DNA of 64,000 bases from JAGWBD01 sp965220615 (GCA_965220615.1 CBDCQL010000001.1:558001-622000), one strand, 5' to 3'; counted from the first letter of the stretch, positions 46,239 through 55,559 are shown. The notes: generated by a model not told the origin, from the sequence alone. Made by a program: numbers and translations.

Positions 46239-46914
46239 GCGCCCCGTCGACCTGAGGGGACGCGCGGCCATCGTCACCGGCGCGGGCGGACGCCAGGGAC
46301 GCGCCATCGCCCTGGCGCTGGCCCGGGCGGGCGCCGGCGTGGCGCTCAACGATCTCAATCCCGACCGCGCCGAAAGCGTGCGCGCCGCCATCGCAGCGGG
46401 CGGCGGCCAGGCCATGGCCTGCCCCGGCGACGTCTCCAACCGCTTTCAGGTCGCCAACCTGATCGAGCGCGCCCGCGACGCCTTCGGCCACGTCTCGCTG
46501 CTGCTGCACGCGGCCGGCGCCGGCCCGCTGGAACGGCCCTTGCTGCGCCTCGACGAGTGGGACTGGCGCCGTCTGCTGGAAGTCAACCTGACCGGCGCCT
46601 TCTTCTGTACGCAACTGATGGCGCGCGTGATGGCGGAAGAGGGCGGCGGCGTCATCCTGCTGCTGGTGCCGGGCGCCGGGCAGGGCCCGCCGACCGGCGA
46701 CGCCGCCACGGCCGCGGCCCGCGCCGGCCTCGGGGGACTGGCGCGTCAGGCTGCCGGAGAACTGGCGCCGGCGGGCATCCGCGTACACGCGCTCTGTATC
46801 GCGGCGCCCGTCGACGTGGGCGAGGTGGCCGACGTCGCAGTGGCGCTCTGCGGGCGCGCGCAGGTCGACGCGGACTGGCAGGTGCAGGTCGGCGCCGGGC
46901 CTACTCCACGCTGA
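46222..46914 (+). CDS. SDR-family protein lacking the catalytic Tyr-Lys pair
   Basis: 230 residues from ATG 46222, inside the end of the response regulator gene. Rossmann fold with 'VTGAGGRQGRAIALAL' (TGxxxGxG-type), 'NDLNPDR', 'HAAGAGP' (usually NNAG) and 'LLEVNLTGAFF'. The place of the active-site YxxxK is taken by 'ATAAARAGLGGLARQ', with no Tyr or Lys. It is therefore probably not a standard oxidoreductase; it may bind NAD(P) for another role or be decaying. The 3' end overlaps the convergent PBP gene by 14 bases. Confidence 0.8.
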   Translation: MTAAPERPVDLRGRAAIVTGAGGRQGRAIALALARAGAGVALNDLNPDRAESVRAAIAAGGGQAMACPGDVSNRFQVANLIERARDAFGHVSLLLHAAGAGPLERPLLRLDEWDWRRLLEVNLTGAFFCTQLMARVMAEEGGGVILLLVPGAGQGPPTGDAATAAARAGLGGLARQAAGELAPAGIRVHALCIAAPVDVGEVADVAVALCGRAQVDADWQVQVGAGPTPR

Positions 46915-49864
46915 AGGAGATTTCGAAGGGCCGCTGCAGGATATTGCCGTCTGGTCTGACCAGCACCAGACGCAGGTGGTACCAGCCCGGGCCCAGCGAT
47001 GGCGCGTGCAGGGTCTCCAGTTGGCCGTTGGGTACGCTGCTGTCGTGCGTACTGCCCAGGGTCACCCAGCTGTCGAAGGCGCCACCGATGATCTCCAGCT
47101 TGTAGAACTGCGCCTGCTCCGGCGTGAAGATGACGCTGCCGAGGACGGGCACGGCGCGCCAGCGCGAGAGCACGTCGCCATTTTGTGGTGAGGTGATGAC
47201 GGCGGTGGCGACCGGCGGGCTGAAGTGTTGCGCTGGCTGCAACAGGGCGCCGCTGCAGCGGATCGAGGGCAGGAAGGCCAGGGTGCGGCTGCGGGCGAAC
47301 AGCTCGGCCTCGACCACTTCCTGCGGTGAGGGCGACAGGGGCGGCGCGAGGAAAAATTGCTCGCGCGCGCCGAGGGAGATGGCCGCCGCCGCCAGTTCCT
47401 GCGGCACCTGACAATAGAGCGGCGGCGGTGGCGGGGTACGGCTGTCCGGATTCTGGTAGCGGATGCCGCTGGCCACTTCGGTCGGGATGCGGTAGGCCAA
47501 AACGCGGAAGATGCCGGGCTCGACCTCCTCAAGGCGCACGCCGCCGCTCTGCAGCGCGGGGCCGGGCGCGGTGGGGTCGGGATAGAGCAGGCCGCTTTCC
47601 GCGTCGGGCAGGCCGACCGGGGTGGTCAGCAGCCACTCGTCGATGCGGCGCGCGCAGGCGCTGGCGGGGTCCTTCAGCGAACCGGGGTTGCAGAGGCTGA
47701 CCTGCTGCATGCCGACCGGCGCCTGCAGGGTGTCGTTGAGCAGCATGCCGTCGCGCGCGAAGCTCGCCAGCATGCCCTCGTCGCGGTAGATACCGGCCAT
47801 CACGGCGTTCCAGAGCGGCGCGGCGCCCGAAAGGCCGGTGGAATCCACCATCGGCGTACCATCGCTGTTGCCCACCCAGACGCCTACCACGGCGTTGCGC
47901 GTGTATCCCACGGTCCAGTTGTCGCGGATGTCGTCGGTGGTGCCGGTCTTGACGGCGCTGGTGAGCTCGGGGATCAGCAGGGGGCTGCGGGCGCCCATGG
48001 CAGGGCTGCGCGCCACGTTGTCCGAGAGCATGTCGCTGATGAGGAAGGCGATACGCGGGTCCAGCACCTGCTCGCCGAGGGCGCGGCGCTGGACGCTGCC
48101 CGCCGTCAGCCGGCCGTGGGGGCAACCCGCGTCCAGTTCATAGAGCACCTCGTCCTCGCGGTTGAGCACGCAGCGGATGCTGTGCAGCGGCACGCGGGCG
48201 CCCTCGTTGGCGAAGACGCCGTAGGCCTGCGCCAGCTCCAGCAGGGTGATGTCGCCGCCGCCGAGGGTCAGCGACAGGCCGTAGCGGCTGGCGTCGCGGC
48301 CCAGGCTGGCCACGCCGAAGCGCTCCATGATCTCCAGCAGGGCCGGCACGCCGATGCGCCGCAGCGTGACCACGGCCGGGATGTTGTAACTGTTGGCGAG
48401 GGCCTGGCGCATGCGCTGCGGGCCGTGGAAGAGCTTGTCGTAGTTGCGCGGCCAGTCCGGCGGGGTGTTGGGGCCGCGCACGTCGAGTTTGGTGTCCCAC
48501 AGGATTTCGGCCGGCGACATGCCCTGTTCCAGCGCCGCGGCGTAGGTCATGGGCTTGACGGTGCTGCCGGGCTGGCGCAGTGCGCTGGTGACGTTGACGC
48601 GGCCGTCGATGCTGTCGTCGTAGTAGTCGGCGCTGCCCACCATGGCGAGGATCTCGCCGCTGTCCGGCCGGGTGACGACCACGGCGCCGTTGCCCACGTT
48701 GTTGCCCGCCAGACGGGCCACCTGCTGCCGCACCGAGTCCTGCGCCAGGTCGTTGACGCGCAGGTCGAGCGTGGTGTAGACCTTGAGGCCGCCGTTGGCG
48801 ATCAGGTCCGGCCCGTGGCCGAGGTTGCTCAGGAGCTGCTCCAGTTCCGCCTGCACGTGGACGGTGAAGTGCGGCGCGCGGAAGGGCACGTCGGGCGTGT
48901 CGAAACTCAGGCCGTCGGCGATGGCCTGGTCGCGCTGCGCCCTGTCGATGAAGCCCTCGACGAGCATGCGCTCCAGCACGGTGAGCCAGCGCAGGTTGAC
49001 GGCCTCCTGCACCTCCTGCTCAGGGTTGAGCGGGTCAAGGCTGGCGGGCGCCTGGGGCAGGCCGGCCAGCATGGCCGCCTCGCCCAGGTTGATGCGGCTG
49101 ACGTCCTTGTTGAAGAAGGTGCTGGCGGCGGCCTGGGCGCCGTAGGCCAGGTTGCCGTAGTAGATCTCGTTCAGGTAAAGCTCGAGGATCTCGTCCTTGC
49201 TCTTGCGTTGCGTCAGCACCAGGGCCAGCGCGATCTCCTCCAGCTTGCGATCGATGCTGCGCTCGGCGCGGCGCTCGGGCGTGAAGAGCAGGTTGCGCAC
49301 CAGTTGCTGGGTGATGGTGCTGCCGCCGCTGCTGCCGCGGGCCAGGCCGACGTACTGCAGGAAGGCGCGCAGGGTCGCGGCCACGTCGATGCCGGGGTTG
49401 ATGTAGAAGGTGTCGTCCTCAATCGCCAGTGTGGCGTCGATCAGGGCCGGCGGGACGTCCCGCAGCGGGACGTAGGTGCGGCGGCCCTCGCGGAAGGACT
49501 CGTAAAGCACCTCGCCATAGCGGTCGTAAATGAAGCTGCTCTCGAAGTTGCGCCAGTCATCCACCTGGGCCACGCGCTCGGCCAGTTGGTCCTCGATGCG
49601 CGCGCCCAGCAAGGTCACGGCCAGCAGGACGGTGAGTGTCAGCCCGCCGCAGAGAAAGCCGCCGGCGGCGACGAAGGCGATCAGGCAACCGCGCAGCCCG
49701 ATACCTCCCCGCCGTCGTCGCGACGGGCGGCGGGGTCGACGTCGGGGTGCCCTGGCCGGTTGGGGCCGTGGCGGCGGCCCGGACGGGGCGGCCTGCTCTT
49801 CAGGCGGGGGCGGGTGGTAGGGCACGTCGCCCTCCCGGTCTTCCGGCCTGCGTTCCTCATTCAT
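46901..49864 (-). CDS. Class A penicillin-binding protein (PBP1A-like)
   Basis: 987 residues. A Pro/Arg-rich cytoplasmic start (~1-52), one membrane helix (~55-85), a GT51 transglycosylase domain with 'AIEDDTFYINPGID' (catalytic Glu), 'GGSTITQQLVRNLLF' and 'RKLEEIALAL', then a transpeptidase domain with PGSTVKPM (catalytic Ser), SYN and VKTGTT. The C-terminal ~200 residues are a beta-rich extension ('ITSPQNGDVLSRW'), perhaps a carbohydrate-binding or Ig-like module. It polymerises and cross-links peptidoglycan, so this organism makes a murein wall. Confidence 0.95.
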   Translation of the reverse strand: MNEERRPEDREGDVPYHPPPPEEQAAPSGPPPRPQPARAPRRRPRRPSRRRRGGIGLRGCLIAFVAAGGFLCGGLTLTVLLAVTLLGARIEDQLAERVAQVDDWRNFESSFIYDRYGEVLYESFREGRRTYVPLRDVPPALIDATLAIEDDTFYINPGIDVAATLRAFLQYVGLARGSSGGSTITQQLVRNLLFTPERRAERSIDRKLEEIALALVLTQRKSKDEILELYLNEIYYGNLAYGAQAAASTFFNKDVSRINLGEAAMLAGLPQAPASLDPLNPEQEVQEAVNLRWLTVLERMLVEGFIDRAQRDQAIADGLSFDTPDVPFRAPHFTVHVQAELEQLLSNLGHGPDLIANGGLKVYTTLDLRVNDLAQDSVRQQVARLAGNNVGNGAVVVTRPDSGEILAMVGSADYYDDSIDGRVNVTSALRQPGSTVKPMTYAAALEQGMSPAEILWDTKLDVRGPNTPPDWPRNYDKLFHGPQRMRQALANSYNIPAVVTLRRIGVPALLEIMERFGVASLGRDASRYGLSLTLGGGDITLLELAQAYGVFANEGARVPLHSIRCVLNREDEVLYELDAGCPHGRLTAGSVQRRALGEQVLDPRIAFLISDMLSDNVARSPAMGARSPLLIPELTSAVKTGTTDDIRDNWTVGYTRNAVVGVWVGNSDGTPMVDSTGLSGAAPLWNAVMAGIYRDEGMLASFARDGMLLNDTLQAPVGMQQVSLCNPGSLKDPASACARRIDEWLLTTPVGLPDAESGLLYPDPTAPGPALQSGGVRLEEVEPGIFRVLAYRIPTEVASGIRYQNPDSRTPPPPPLYCQVPQELAAAAISLGAREQFFLAPPLSPSPQEVVEAELFARSRTLAFLPSIRCSGALLQPAQHFSPPVATAVITSPQNGDVLSRWRAVPVLGSVIFTPEQAQFYKLEIIGGAFDSWVTLGSTHDSSVPNGQLETLHAPSLGPGWYHLRLVLVRPDGNILQRPFEISFSVE

Positions 49865-49896
49865 GCCGGCGCGTCTCTCCTGGCCGGGCGAAGGCT

Positions 49897-50757
49897 TCAG
49901 TGAATGGCGATGGCGAGTTGCGCCAGGCGCCCAACGACGAAATCGCGCGCCTGGCGCACGTCCTCCAGACGCCTGAGGTGCTCAATCAGGACGTAGCCCT
50001 CCGGCATCAGCGCCTCGAAGCGCCGGAACAGGCGGTCCCAGTCCAGCAGACCCGTGCCGGGCACGGCCTCCTCGATGTGCAGCACCAGTTGCTCGCCGAC
50101 GGTGACGTCCTTGAGGTGGGCGGAGCGAATACAGGGGCCCAGTTCGTCGAAGAAGTAATCGATGACCGCCGTCGTGTTGTAGACGCTGTCGAGGTCCTTG
50201 ACGAAGTTGACGACGTCGGCGTTCACGCCGATCCAGTCCGGGTTGCTGCGCTCGATGATGCGCCGGATTTTGGCCGGCTCGCCCAGCGTGGTGGTCAGGT
50301 GACACTCCATCGCGACCGGCACGCCGAACTGCGCGGCCGTTTCGCCGATTTCGGCCAGGCTGCGCACCAGGCGCTCCTCGGTCTCCGGCAGAAAGTTGTC
50401 CGCGTGCGGCGCCCACTGATAGCCGTCATACATGCTGGTGGGGCGCAGCGAGGCCATGTGCGCGCCCAGTTCGCCGGCGCGCTGAATCACGTGGCGGCAG
50501 ACCTGCAGGCCCGCGCGGCGCACGCTCTCGTCGCGGCTGATGATGGAGGGATAGGCGCCCCAGAACTGCACCAGCTCGATGCCGCTGTCCTGCAGCAACT
50601 GCCGCGTACGCATGGCCTCCGCCAGCGGCTGCTCAAGCGGGTCGCCGGGGTAATGCATGCCCATGCCGCTGAAACCCAGCGCCGCGAGTTCCGCGACCAC
50701 CTGTTCGTCGACGTTCAGCCAGCCGGAGAACCAGTCGTCCACGCCGCCCAGTCGCAT
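49897..50757 (-). CDS. Sugar phosphate isomerase/epimerase (AP endonuclease 2-like TIM barrel)
   Basis: 286 residues from ATG 50757 with GGGGGAG upstream. TIM-barrel of the XylA/IolE type: 'GIELVQFWGAYPS', 'VPVAMECHLTTTLG' (metal-ligand Glu), 'WIGVNADVVNF' (Asp), 'SAHLKDVTVGEQL' (His) and 'GYVLIEHL' (second Glu). Substrate unknown. It follows the MBL-fold gene and a small ABM-like gene on the same strand, which may form one transcript. Confidence 0.85.
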   Translation of the reverse strand: MRLGGVDDWFSGWLNVDEQVVAELAALGFSGMGMHYPGDPLEQPLAEAMRTRQLLQDSGIELVQFWGAYPSIISRDESVRRAGLQVCRHVIQRAGELGAHMASLRPTSMYDGYQWAPHADNFLPETEERLVRSLAEIGETAAQFGVPVAMECHLTTTLGEPAKIRRIIERSNPDWIGVNADVVNFVKDLDSVYNTTAVIDYFFDELGPCIRSAHLKDVTVGEQLVLHIEEAVPGTGLLDWDRLFRRFEALMPEGYVLIEHLRRLEDVRQARDFVVGRLAQLAIAIH

Positions 50758-50826
50758 CTCCGTCTCCCCCTTGCGTCGCCCTGTCGATGGATTGTCCCCG
50801 GCCGTCAAAACGCCGGGCGCTGTGCC

Positions 50827-51156
50827 TCAGATTTGAAAGTGCCCCGAGACGCGCACGATCTTCTGCTCGTAATTGATGACGAAATCCAGCAATTGCTCGT
50901 GCAACTGCGTCCAGGAATCGCTGTGGAGGATATCGCGCATGGCGTCCAGGTCGCTGGCGATGCCCTCGGTCATGATCTGCGCGGTGTTGCCGAGGCTGTA
51001 GGTGGTCATCCAGGCGCCGGTATGACGCAGGCCCAGGTTCTGCGTGCCGGGAATCCAGTCCCGCACGAGGAACTCGAAGTACTCCTGGTCGCGCCCGGGA
51101 CGGATATCCCAGGTCATGATCAGTTTGACGTCCATGCCGACCACGTCGTCAGGCAC
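50827..51156 (-). CDS. Small ABM-like ferredoxin-fold protein
   Basis: 109 residues from GTG 51156, chosen for the upstream CCGGAG; an ATG at 51135 is the alternative. 'IMTWDIRPGRDQEYFEFLVR' followed by two alternating strands and 'HSDSWTQLHEQLLDFV' suggests a dimeric alpha-beta barrel or NIPSNAP-like domain. No catalytic residues can be identified. Only 2 bases separate it from the stop of the MBL-fold gene, so they are co-translated. Confidence 0.65.
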   Translation of the reverse strand: MPDDVVGMDVKLIMTWDIRPGRDQEYFEFLVRDWIPGTQNLGLRHTGAWMTTYSLGNTAQIMTEGIASDLDAMRDILHSDSWTQLHEQLLDFVINYEQKIVRVSGHFQI

Positions 51157-51158
51157 GC

Positions 51159-51803
51159 CTACTCCGGCAGGGGTCGTGGTTGCAACAGCACGACGCGGGT
51201 TTGCTCCGGCAGGTTGCCGGTGGTGACGCGCAGGTATTCCTCTTCCTGTGGCTCGCTGACGCCCAGCGCCCCGGTGAAGGCGGCCAGCTCGGCCTCGGCG
51301 TCCTCCGGCGCCCCCTGATGTACGGGCACGACGCTGCGCGGCTCCAGCATGGTGACCAGGCCGGCGGCGTCCTCCGTCGCCAGGCGGCCCTCGCCCAGCG
51401 GCAGCAACAGGATCTGCACCTCGCCGAGGTTCTCCAGCGCGTCCTGCGTCGGCAGCTGGCGCATGGCGCCCGCGTGCAGGAGGTTGAGATCGCCGAAGTG
51501 GAAGAGCCAGGCGAGGTGGTGACGCGTCGCGCCGTTGCTCGCCGCGACCATGGGGATGCCGCGCATGAAGATGCCGTCGACCTCGTATTCGCCCGGCCGC
51601 CAGAAGAGCAGCGGCTCCTGCTCCTCGTCCTCAAGCGACAGCTGCGTTTGCGCCGCCCGCGGGTCGCCGTGACTGATACAGACGACGTCGGCCTTCAGGC
51701 CGCGGCCCTTCTTCTGCACCGGCGTGTCGGGGTCGGTCACGACCGCGATCTGGCCGCGTCCGCTAAAGCGAAAACAGTCCTGGCCGTACCAGTAGATGTC
51801 CAG
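51159..51803 (-). CDS. Metallo-beta-lactamase-fold protein
   Basis: 214 residues from a proposed CTG start at 51803: 'DIYWYGQDCFRFSGRGQIAV' is the normal beginning of this MBL group, AAGAGGTGG lies 7 bases upstream, and no ATG, GTG or TTG is nearby except a distant TTG/GTG pair. It has 'CISHGDPRA' where the HxHxDH loop is expected, then 'LLHAGAMRQLP' and 'VVPVHQG'. The metal site is thus incomplete compared with UlaG/UPF0173 enzymes, and activity is uncertain. Confidence 0.78.
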   Translation of the reverse strand: MDIYWYGQDCFRFSGRGQIAVVTDPDTPVQKKGRGLKADVVCISHGDPRAAQTQLSLEDEEQEPLLFWRPGEYEVDGIFMRGIPMVAASNGATRHHLAWLFHFGDLNLLHAGAMRQLPTQDALENLGEVQILLLPLGEGRLATEDAAGLVTMLEPRSVVPVHQGAPEDAEAELAAFTGALGVSEPQEEEYLRVTTGNLPEQTRVVLLQPRPLPE

Positions 51804-51891
51804 AAGGCGTCCACCTCTTGACAGGGGCTGCGCAAGCACCAACAGTATAGCCTGGCGCGCAGGCCCTGAACAGACGGGGACGTGAGGAGAG

Positions 51892-52632
51892 GTGAGCGAA
51901 GGACGCATCGCGGTCGCCGGAGCGCCGGCCTGGTTGCCGGCCCTGCAGGCGCGGGTCAACCTGACGGCGCTGCCGACGGGGCCGGGCTTCGTGCCGCGCC
52001 TGACGGACCTGGGGCCGGCGCTGCTGCTGGCCGACGCCGCCGATGAGGCCGGGCGGCGCTGGATCAGCGCGGCGCGCGCCAACAACGCCACCCGCCGCAT
52101 CCCGCTCCTGGCCGTCGCCGACGACGAACAACACGCGGCCGCCCTGCTGGCCGGCGCCGACGCCGCCCTGACGGCGGAGGAGTTGCTGGCGGCGCCCGAC
52201 GCCACCTTGCGGCAGTACGCCCGCCCGCCGGACCCCGACCGCCAGGCGCGCCTGGGGTGTGAGTGCGGGGCGGATCTTCCACCCGCCGCGCGCGAGGGCG
52301 TCAGGCTCTTCAACGCCGGCGAGTACTACGCGCAGCACGACGTCTTCGAGGCGCTGTGGGTGCGGACCGACGGCCCGGTGCGCGAGCTATACCGGGCGGT
52401 GCTGCAGGTGGGCGTGGCGCTGTATCAGGCGCAGCGCGGCAACCGACGCGGCGCGCTGAAGATGCTGCTGCGCAGCGCGCAGTGGCTGCGCGACCTGCCG
52501 GACAGTTGCCAGGGGCTGGACGTGGCGCAGCTGCGCGCGGACGTGCGGCGCCTGCGCGCGGAACTCTCGGTCGAGGACGGGGACGTGACGCCCTTCACCC
52601 TGCGGGAGGCGGGGAGCGTAGACGACAATTAA
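51892..52632 (+). CDS. DUF309 protein with a pseudo-receiver-like N-terminus
   Basis: 246 residues from GTG 51892 (GAGGAGAGG upstream). Residues ~125-230 are DUF309: 'FNAGEYYAQHDVFEALW', 'LYRAVLQVGVALYQAQRGN' and 'GALKMLLRS', a helical domain of unknown function. The first ~115 residues resemble a response-regulator receiver ('ALLLADAADEAG', 'RRIPLLAVADDEQHAAALLA') but have no clear phosphoacceptor site. The fusion may sense a partner instead of a phosphate. Confidence 0.75.
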   Translation: MSEGRIAVAGAPAWLPALQARVNLTALPTGPGFVPRLTDLGPALLLADAADEAGRRWISAARANNATRRIPLLAVADDEQHAAALLAGADAALTAEELLAAPDATLRQYARPPDPDRQARLGCECGADLPPAAREGVRLFNAGEYYAQHDVFEALWVRTDGPVRELYRAVLQVGVALYQAQRGNRRGALKMLLRSAQWLRDLPDSCQGLDVAQLRADVRRLRAELSVEDGDVTPFTLREAGSVDDN

Positions 52633-52682
52633 TTTTACGCTATAGTTTTGTTGCTACGTAGGCAACGAAAGTGCAGAGACTC

Positions 52683-53909
52683 ATGGACTTTTCGGATCAG
52701 ATAACAAAACTGGCCGACCGTCTTCGTGAACGTAAGCCCCATGTTCGCTCGGAGGAGGCGACGAAACAATCTCTTGTCATTCCCTTCATTCGTGACTTGG
52801 GCTACGACATCTACAATCCGGCTGAGGTGGTTCCCGAATACATCGCCGATGTTGGGATGAAGAAAGGCGAAAAGGTCGATTACGCAATTCTGAAGGATGG
52901 AAGCCCAATCCTGCTGATCGAGTGTAAGGATGTCAGCGTTGCGCTTGGCCCGGATCAACGTTCTCAACTGACTCGTTATTTCTTGGTTACACCCGAAGCG
53001 CGGTATGCAGTACTTACAAATGGCATTGTTTACCAATTCTTTACGGAGTTGGACGAAAAGAATCAGATGGATGCTACTCCTTTCCTCACCATAGATATGG
53101 AGAATCTAAACGAGCGACATGTCAGGGAACTTGAGCGTTTTACCAAGGACGCATTTGATGCAGATCGCATCTTCAGCGCTGCCCGTGAATTACGCTTCAT
53201 GCGCGAGATTGGTGATCGCATCGCCGAAGAGTTTCGCGATCCCTCCGAAGACCTCGTGCGGCATTTTGCCCGTCAGGTCTACGGCAAGCCCTTGACGAAG
53301 CCGCGAATGGCCGAATTCACACGCTTCGTGCGCGAGGCACTGCGCGCGCACGTCAACGATTTGGTGCGCAATCGCCTGCAATCCGCCATGCAGACGGAGA
53401 CAGAAGAACCATTGCTTGCCGTCCAGCCAGGCGCCGGGAGTCCGTCAGAGGCGGAGCGCAAGGAACGACAGCGTAAAGCAGGACAAAAGGCCGCAGATAC
53501 ACGGCTGCGCAATCAGGCAAGTCGGCAATCATCCGAAGAGCCCGATTACAGCAAGTACCAAAACTGGGAACAACTCAAGGCAGATGCAGAACTTCACAAT
53601 CTGTTTATGCAACTGTGCGAGTACGGTCGTTCCCTTGGTGACGATGTATTGGTCAATCCTACGAAGTATTACATCAGTTTATGGAGAAAGCGGACAGTTG
53701 CTTATATCAGAGCACGGACTGGCATAAAGCAATTGCTCGTGTATGTCTACGCAGATCTAAAACAGACTCAACTGAGTGAGGGTTTCACACGGTTGCTGCC
53801 TGATTCGATTAATCACCCGCCCTGCAATGTGGAAATCAGAATCTCCAACCAGGCAGACCTCGAACGCGCGAAGCCGTTGATCAGGCGCAGCAACGACGAG
53901 GCCGGGTAG
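52683..53909 (+). CDS. HsdR-N-like nuclease domain fused to a DUF5655-like C-terminus
   Basis: 408 residues from ATG 52683 (GTG 52671 is possible). The N-terminal ~160 residues match type I restriction HsdR-N-like proteins: 'FIRDLGYDIYNPAEVVPEY', 'KKGEKVDYAILKDG' and 'LLIECKDV', giving D...ECK of a PD-(D/E)XK nuclease. A linker follows, then from ~300 'NLFMQLCEYGRSLGDDV', 'KYYISLWRKR' and 'LERAKPLIRRS', the DUF5655 type. No helicase or methylase is nearby. GC content is lower than in flanking genes. First of four related genes. Confidence 0.82.
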   Translation: MDFSDQITKLADRLRERKPHVRSEEATKQSLVIPFIRDLGYDIYNPAEVVPEYIADVGMKKGEKVDYAILKDGSPILLIECKDVSVALGPDQRSQLTRYFLVTPEARYAVLTNGIVYQFFTELDEKNQMDATPFLTIDMENLNERHVRELERFTKDAFDADRIFSAARELRFMREIGDRIAEEFRDPSEDLVRHFARQVYGKPLTKPRMAEFTRFVREALRAHVNDLVRNRLQSAMQTETEEPLLAVQPGAGSPSEAERKERQRKAGQKAADTRLRNQASRQSSEEPDYSKYQNWEQLKADAELHNLFMQLCEYGRSLGDDVLVNPTKYYISLWRKRTVAYIRARTGIKQLLVYVYADLKQTQLSEGFTRLLPDSINHPPCNVEIRISNQADLERAKPLIRRSNDEAG

Positions 53910-53924
53910 GCGAGGGGCGCGTTG

Positions 53925-54797
53925 ATGGGAGAAGCTCAGATTTTCCACGCGACTCTGGACGGCGCGCGCGAACTCGGGGAAACGCCCTTCCGCAACGAAA
54001 AGGAACTTCAGAGTCTCTTCGAGAAGCATCTGCGCGACCTGACAGGCATCGATTTTGTCGCTTCGGAGCATCGCACCGGCAGCCGGCACAAGCGCCGCGC
54101 CGACACGCTGGGACTTGACAGTCAGCAGCGGCCGGTAGTGATCGAGTACAAGCTGGGTCATGGTGGCGCTGCCATCAGCCAGGGGCTGGATTATCTCGCC
54201 TGGCTGATGGACCACCGGGGGGATTTCCGCGAGTTGGTGCGCGGCAGTCTTGGCGCTGAGCGCTCCCGCAAAATTGATTTCAGGAATGCCTGGGTGCTTT
54301 GTGTCGCGGGAGAATTCAGACGTGAAGACATCATTAATGCAGACACCAATACGAAAAGAATCGTCCTTCTGAGCGTCTACCGCCATGGCGTGTCCACATT
54401 ACTTCTCAAGTGGGTGCATGGCGAAGAGGCTAGTCCTGTAGTGGACAAGCAGCATCAATCTGAAGAAATCGATTTCAGCATACTGAATGCAAAGGACAGG
54501 GAGCTGCTTTTAGCGGACGAAGAATTACTCAGTTGTTTCAGGGAGCTTGTAAATGTCATTCGGTCTGTGGGTCGAGAAGTGTGGATTGAGGCAAAAAGTG
54601 GTTATTGGGTAGCCAAGCCCAGGAAAGGAACATTTTTCAATCTTTGCTACTTTGGCGCTCACCCGGACAAGGATTATGTTGACATAAATATCACTGGCAA
54701 GGACGGCCCGTTGATTCGTGTATACCGGCAGAAAGACCTTGAGAAAGTAAAGGAACCGTTGCTTCGCAGATATGCAGAACTAACCCGGAACAAATAA
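53925..54797 (+). CDS. NucS/DUF91-like nuclease plus DUF5655-like protein 1
   Basis: 290 residues from ATG 53925. The N-terminal domain has 'ELQSLFEKHLRDLTGIDFVA', 'DTLGLDSQQRPVVIEYK' (D-x(n)-E-x-K nuclease motif), 'GLDYLAWLMDHR' and 'WVLCVAGEF'. The C-terminal part from ~200 ('CFRELVNVIRSVG', 'LEKVKEPLLRRY') is the shared DUF5655-like module. AT-rich in its second half. It follows the HsdR-N-like gene by 15 bases and so shares its transcript. Expected role: DNA cleavage or binding, by family. Confidence 0.82.
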   Translation: MGEAQIFHATLDGARELGETPFRNEKELQSLFEKHLRDLTGIDFVASEHRTGSRHKRRADTLGLDSQQRPVVIEYKLGHGGAAISQGLDYLAWLMDHRGDFRELVRGSLGAERSRKIDFRNAWVLCVAGEFRREDIINADTNTKRIVLLSVYRHGVSTLLLKWVHGEEASPVVDKQHQSEEIDFSILNAKDRELLLADEELLSCFRELVNVIRSVGREVWIEAKSGYWVAKPRKGTFFNLCYFGAHPDKDYVDINITGKDGPLIRVYRQKDLEKVKEPLLRRYAELTRNK

Positions 54798-54799
54798 GC

Positions 54800-55513
54800 C
54801 TAGTCAATAAAACGATACTTCAACAGAGTCCACAGCACGGGCAAGGCATCGCTGGCGCGGATTTTCTTGCCCTGGTCCCACTCGCGGCCGTTGTAGGAAA
54901 TCGGAACCTCGTAGATGTGGATACCGCGCTTCAGCACCCTGGCCGTCAGTTCCGGCTCGAAGTCGAAACCGTTCGCGCGCAGCCGCATGTCCGTCAGCAA
55001 CTCGCGGTGGAAGACCTTGTAGCAGGTCATCATGTCGCTGAGGATGGCGTTGTAGAGGACGTTGGTCACCAGGGTCAGGCCCTTGTTGGCCAGCATGTTC
55101 CAGAAGTACATGGCCTTGCGCGGCCCGCCCAGAAAGCGCGAGCCGTAGACCACCGGCGCGATGCCCTCCTGCAGCGGCTGCAACAGTGTGGGGTAATCGC
55201 GCGGGTCGTATTCCAGGTCCGCGTCCTGGATCAGCAGCAGGTCGGCGCCGGCGGCGGCGAAACCGCGGCGCAGGGCCGCGCCCTTCCCCCGGTTGCGCTC
55301 CATCAGCAGCACCTGCAGGCCCGCGTGCCCCTCGTCGGCGATGCGCGCCAGTACCTCGCGCGTGCCGTCCGTGGAGCCGTCGTCGACGATGATGATTTCG
55401 TCCGCCAGGCCGGTGGCCTGCACGCGCCCCAGCAGGGTCTCGATGTTGTCGACCTCGTTGTAGCAGGGGATGATCACCGCCAGCGTGAATTGTCCCTCGG
55501 GCTCCGTCGCCAC
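54800..55513 (-). CDS. Glycosyltransferase family 2, DPM1/polyprenol-phosphate type
   Basis: 237 residues from GTG 55513 (GGGGAGAG upstream); a TTG at 55546 is possible. GT-A fold with 'AVIIPCYNEVDNIETLL', 'IIIVDDGSTDGT', 'RNRGKGAALRRGF' and 'IQDADLEYDPRDY' (DxD-like metal site). It moves a sugar from a nucleotide sugar to polyprenyl phosphate, and could feed membrane transferases such as the one at 12596. Convergent with the nuclease-like gene, 2 bases apart. Confidence 0.9.
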   Translation of the reverse strand: MATEPEGQFTLAVIIPCYNEVDNIETLLGRVQATGLADEIIIVDDGSTDGTREVLARIADEGHAGLQVLLMERNRGKGAALRRGFAAAGADLLLIQDADLEYDPRDYPTLLQPLQEGIAPVVYGSRFLGGPRKAMYFWNMLANKGLTLVTNVLYNAILSDMMTCYKVFHRELLTDMRLRANGFDFEPELTARVLKRGIHIYEVPISYNGREWDQGKKIRASDALPVLWTLLKYRFID

Positions 55514-55559
55514 CGTTCCGCTCTCCCCTTTCCTGCGCGGCGCCAACTATAGCACAGCC

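Noticed and set aside
52683..54797. Complete type I restriction system
   Set aside because: Only an HsdR-N-like domain is present; there is no helicase motor, HsdM or HsdS in the window.
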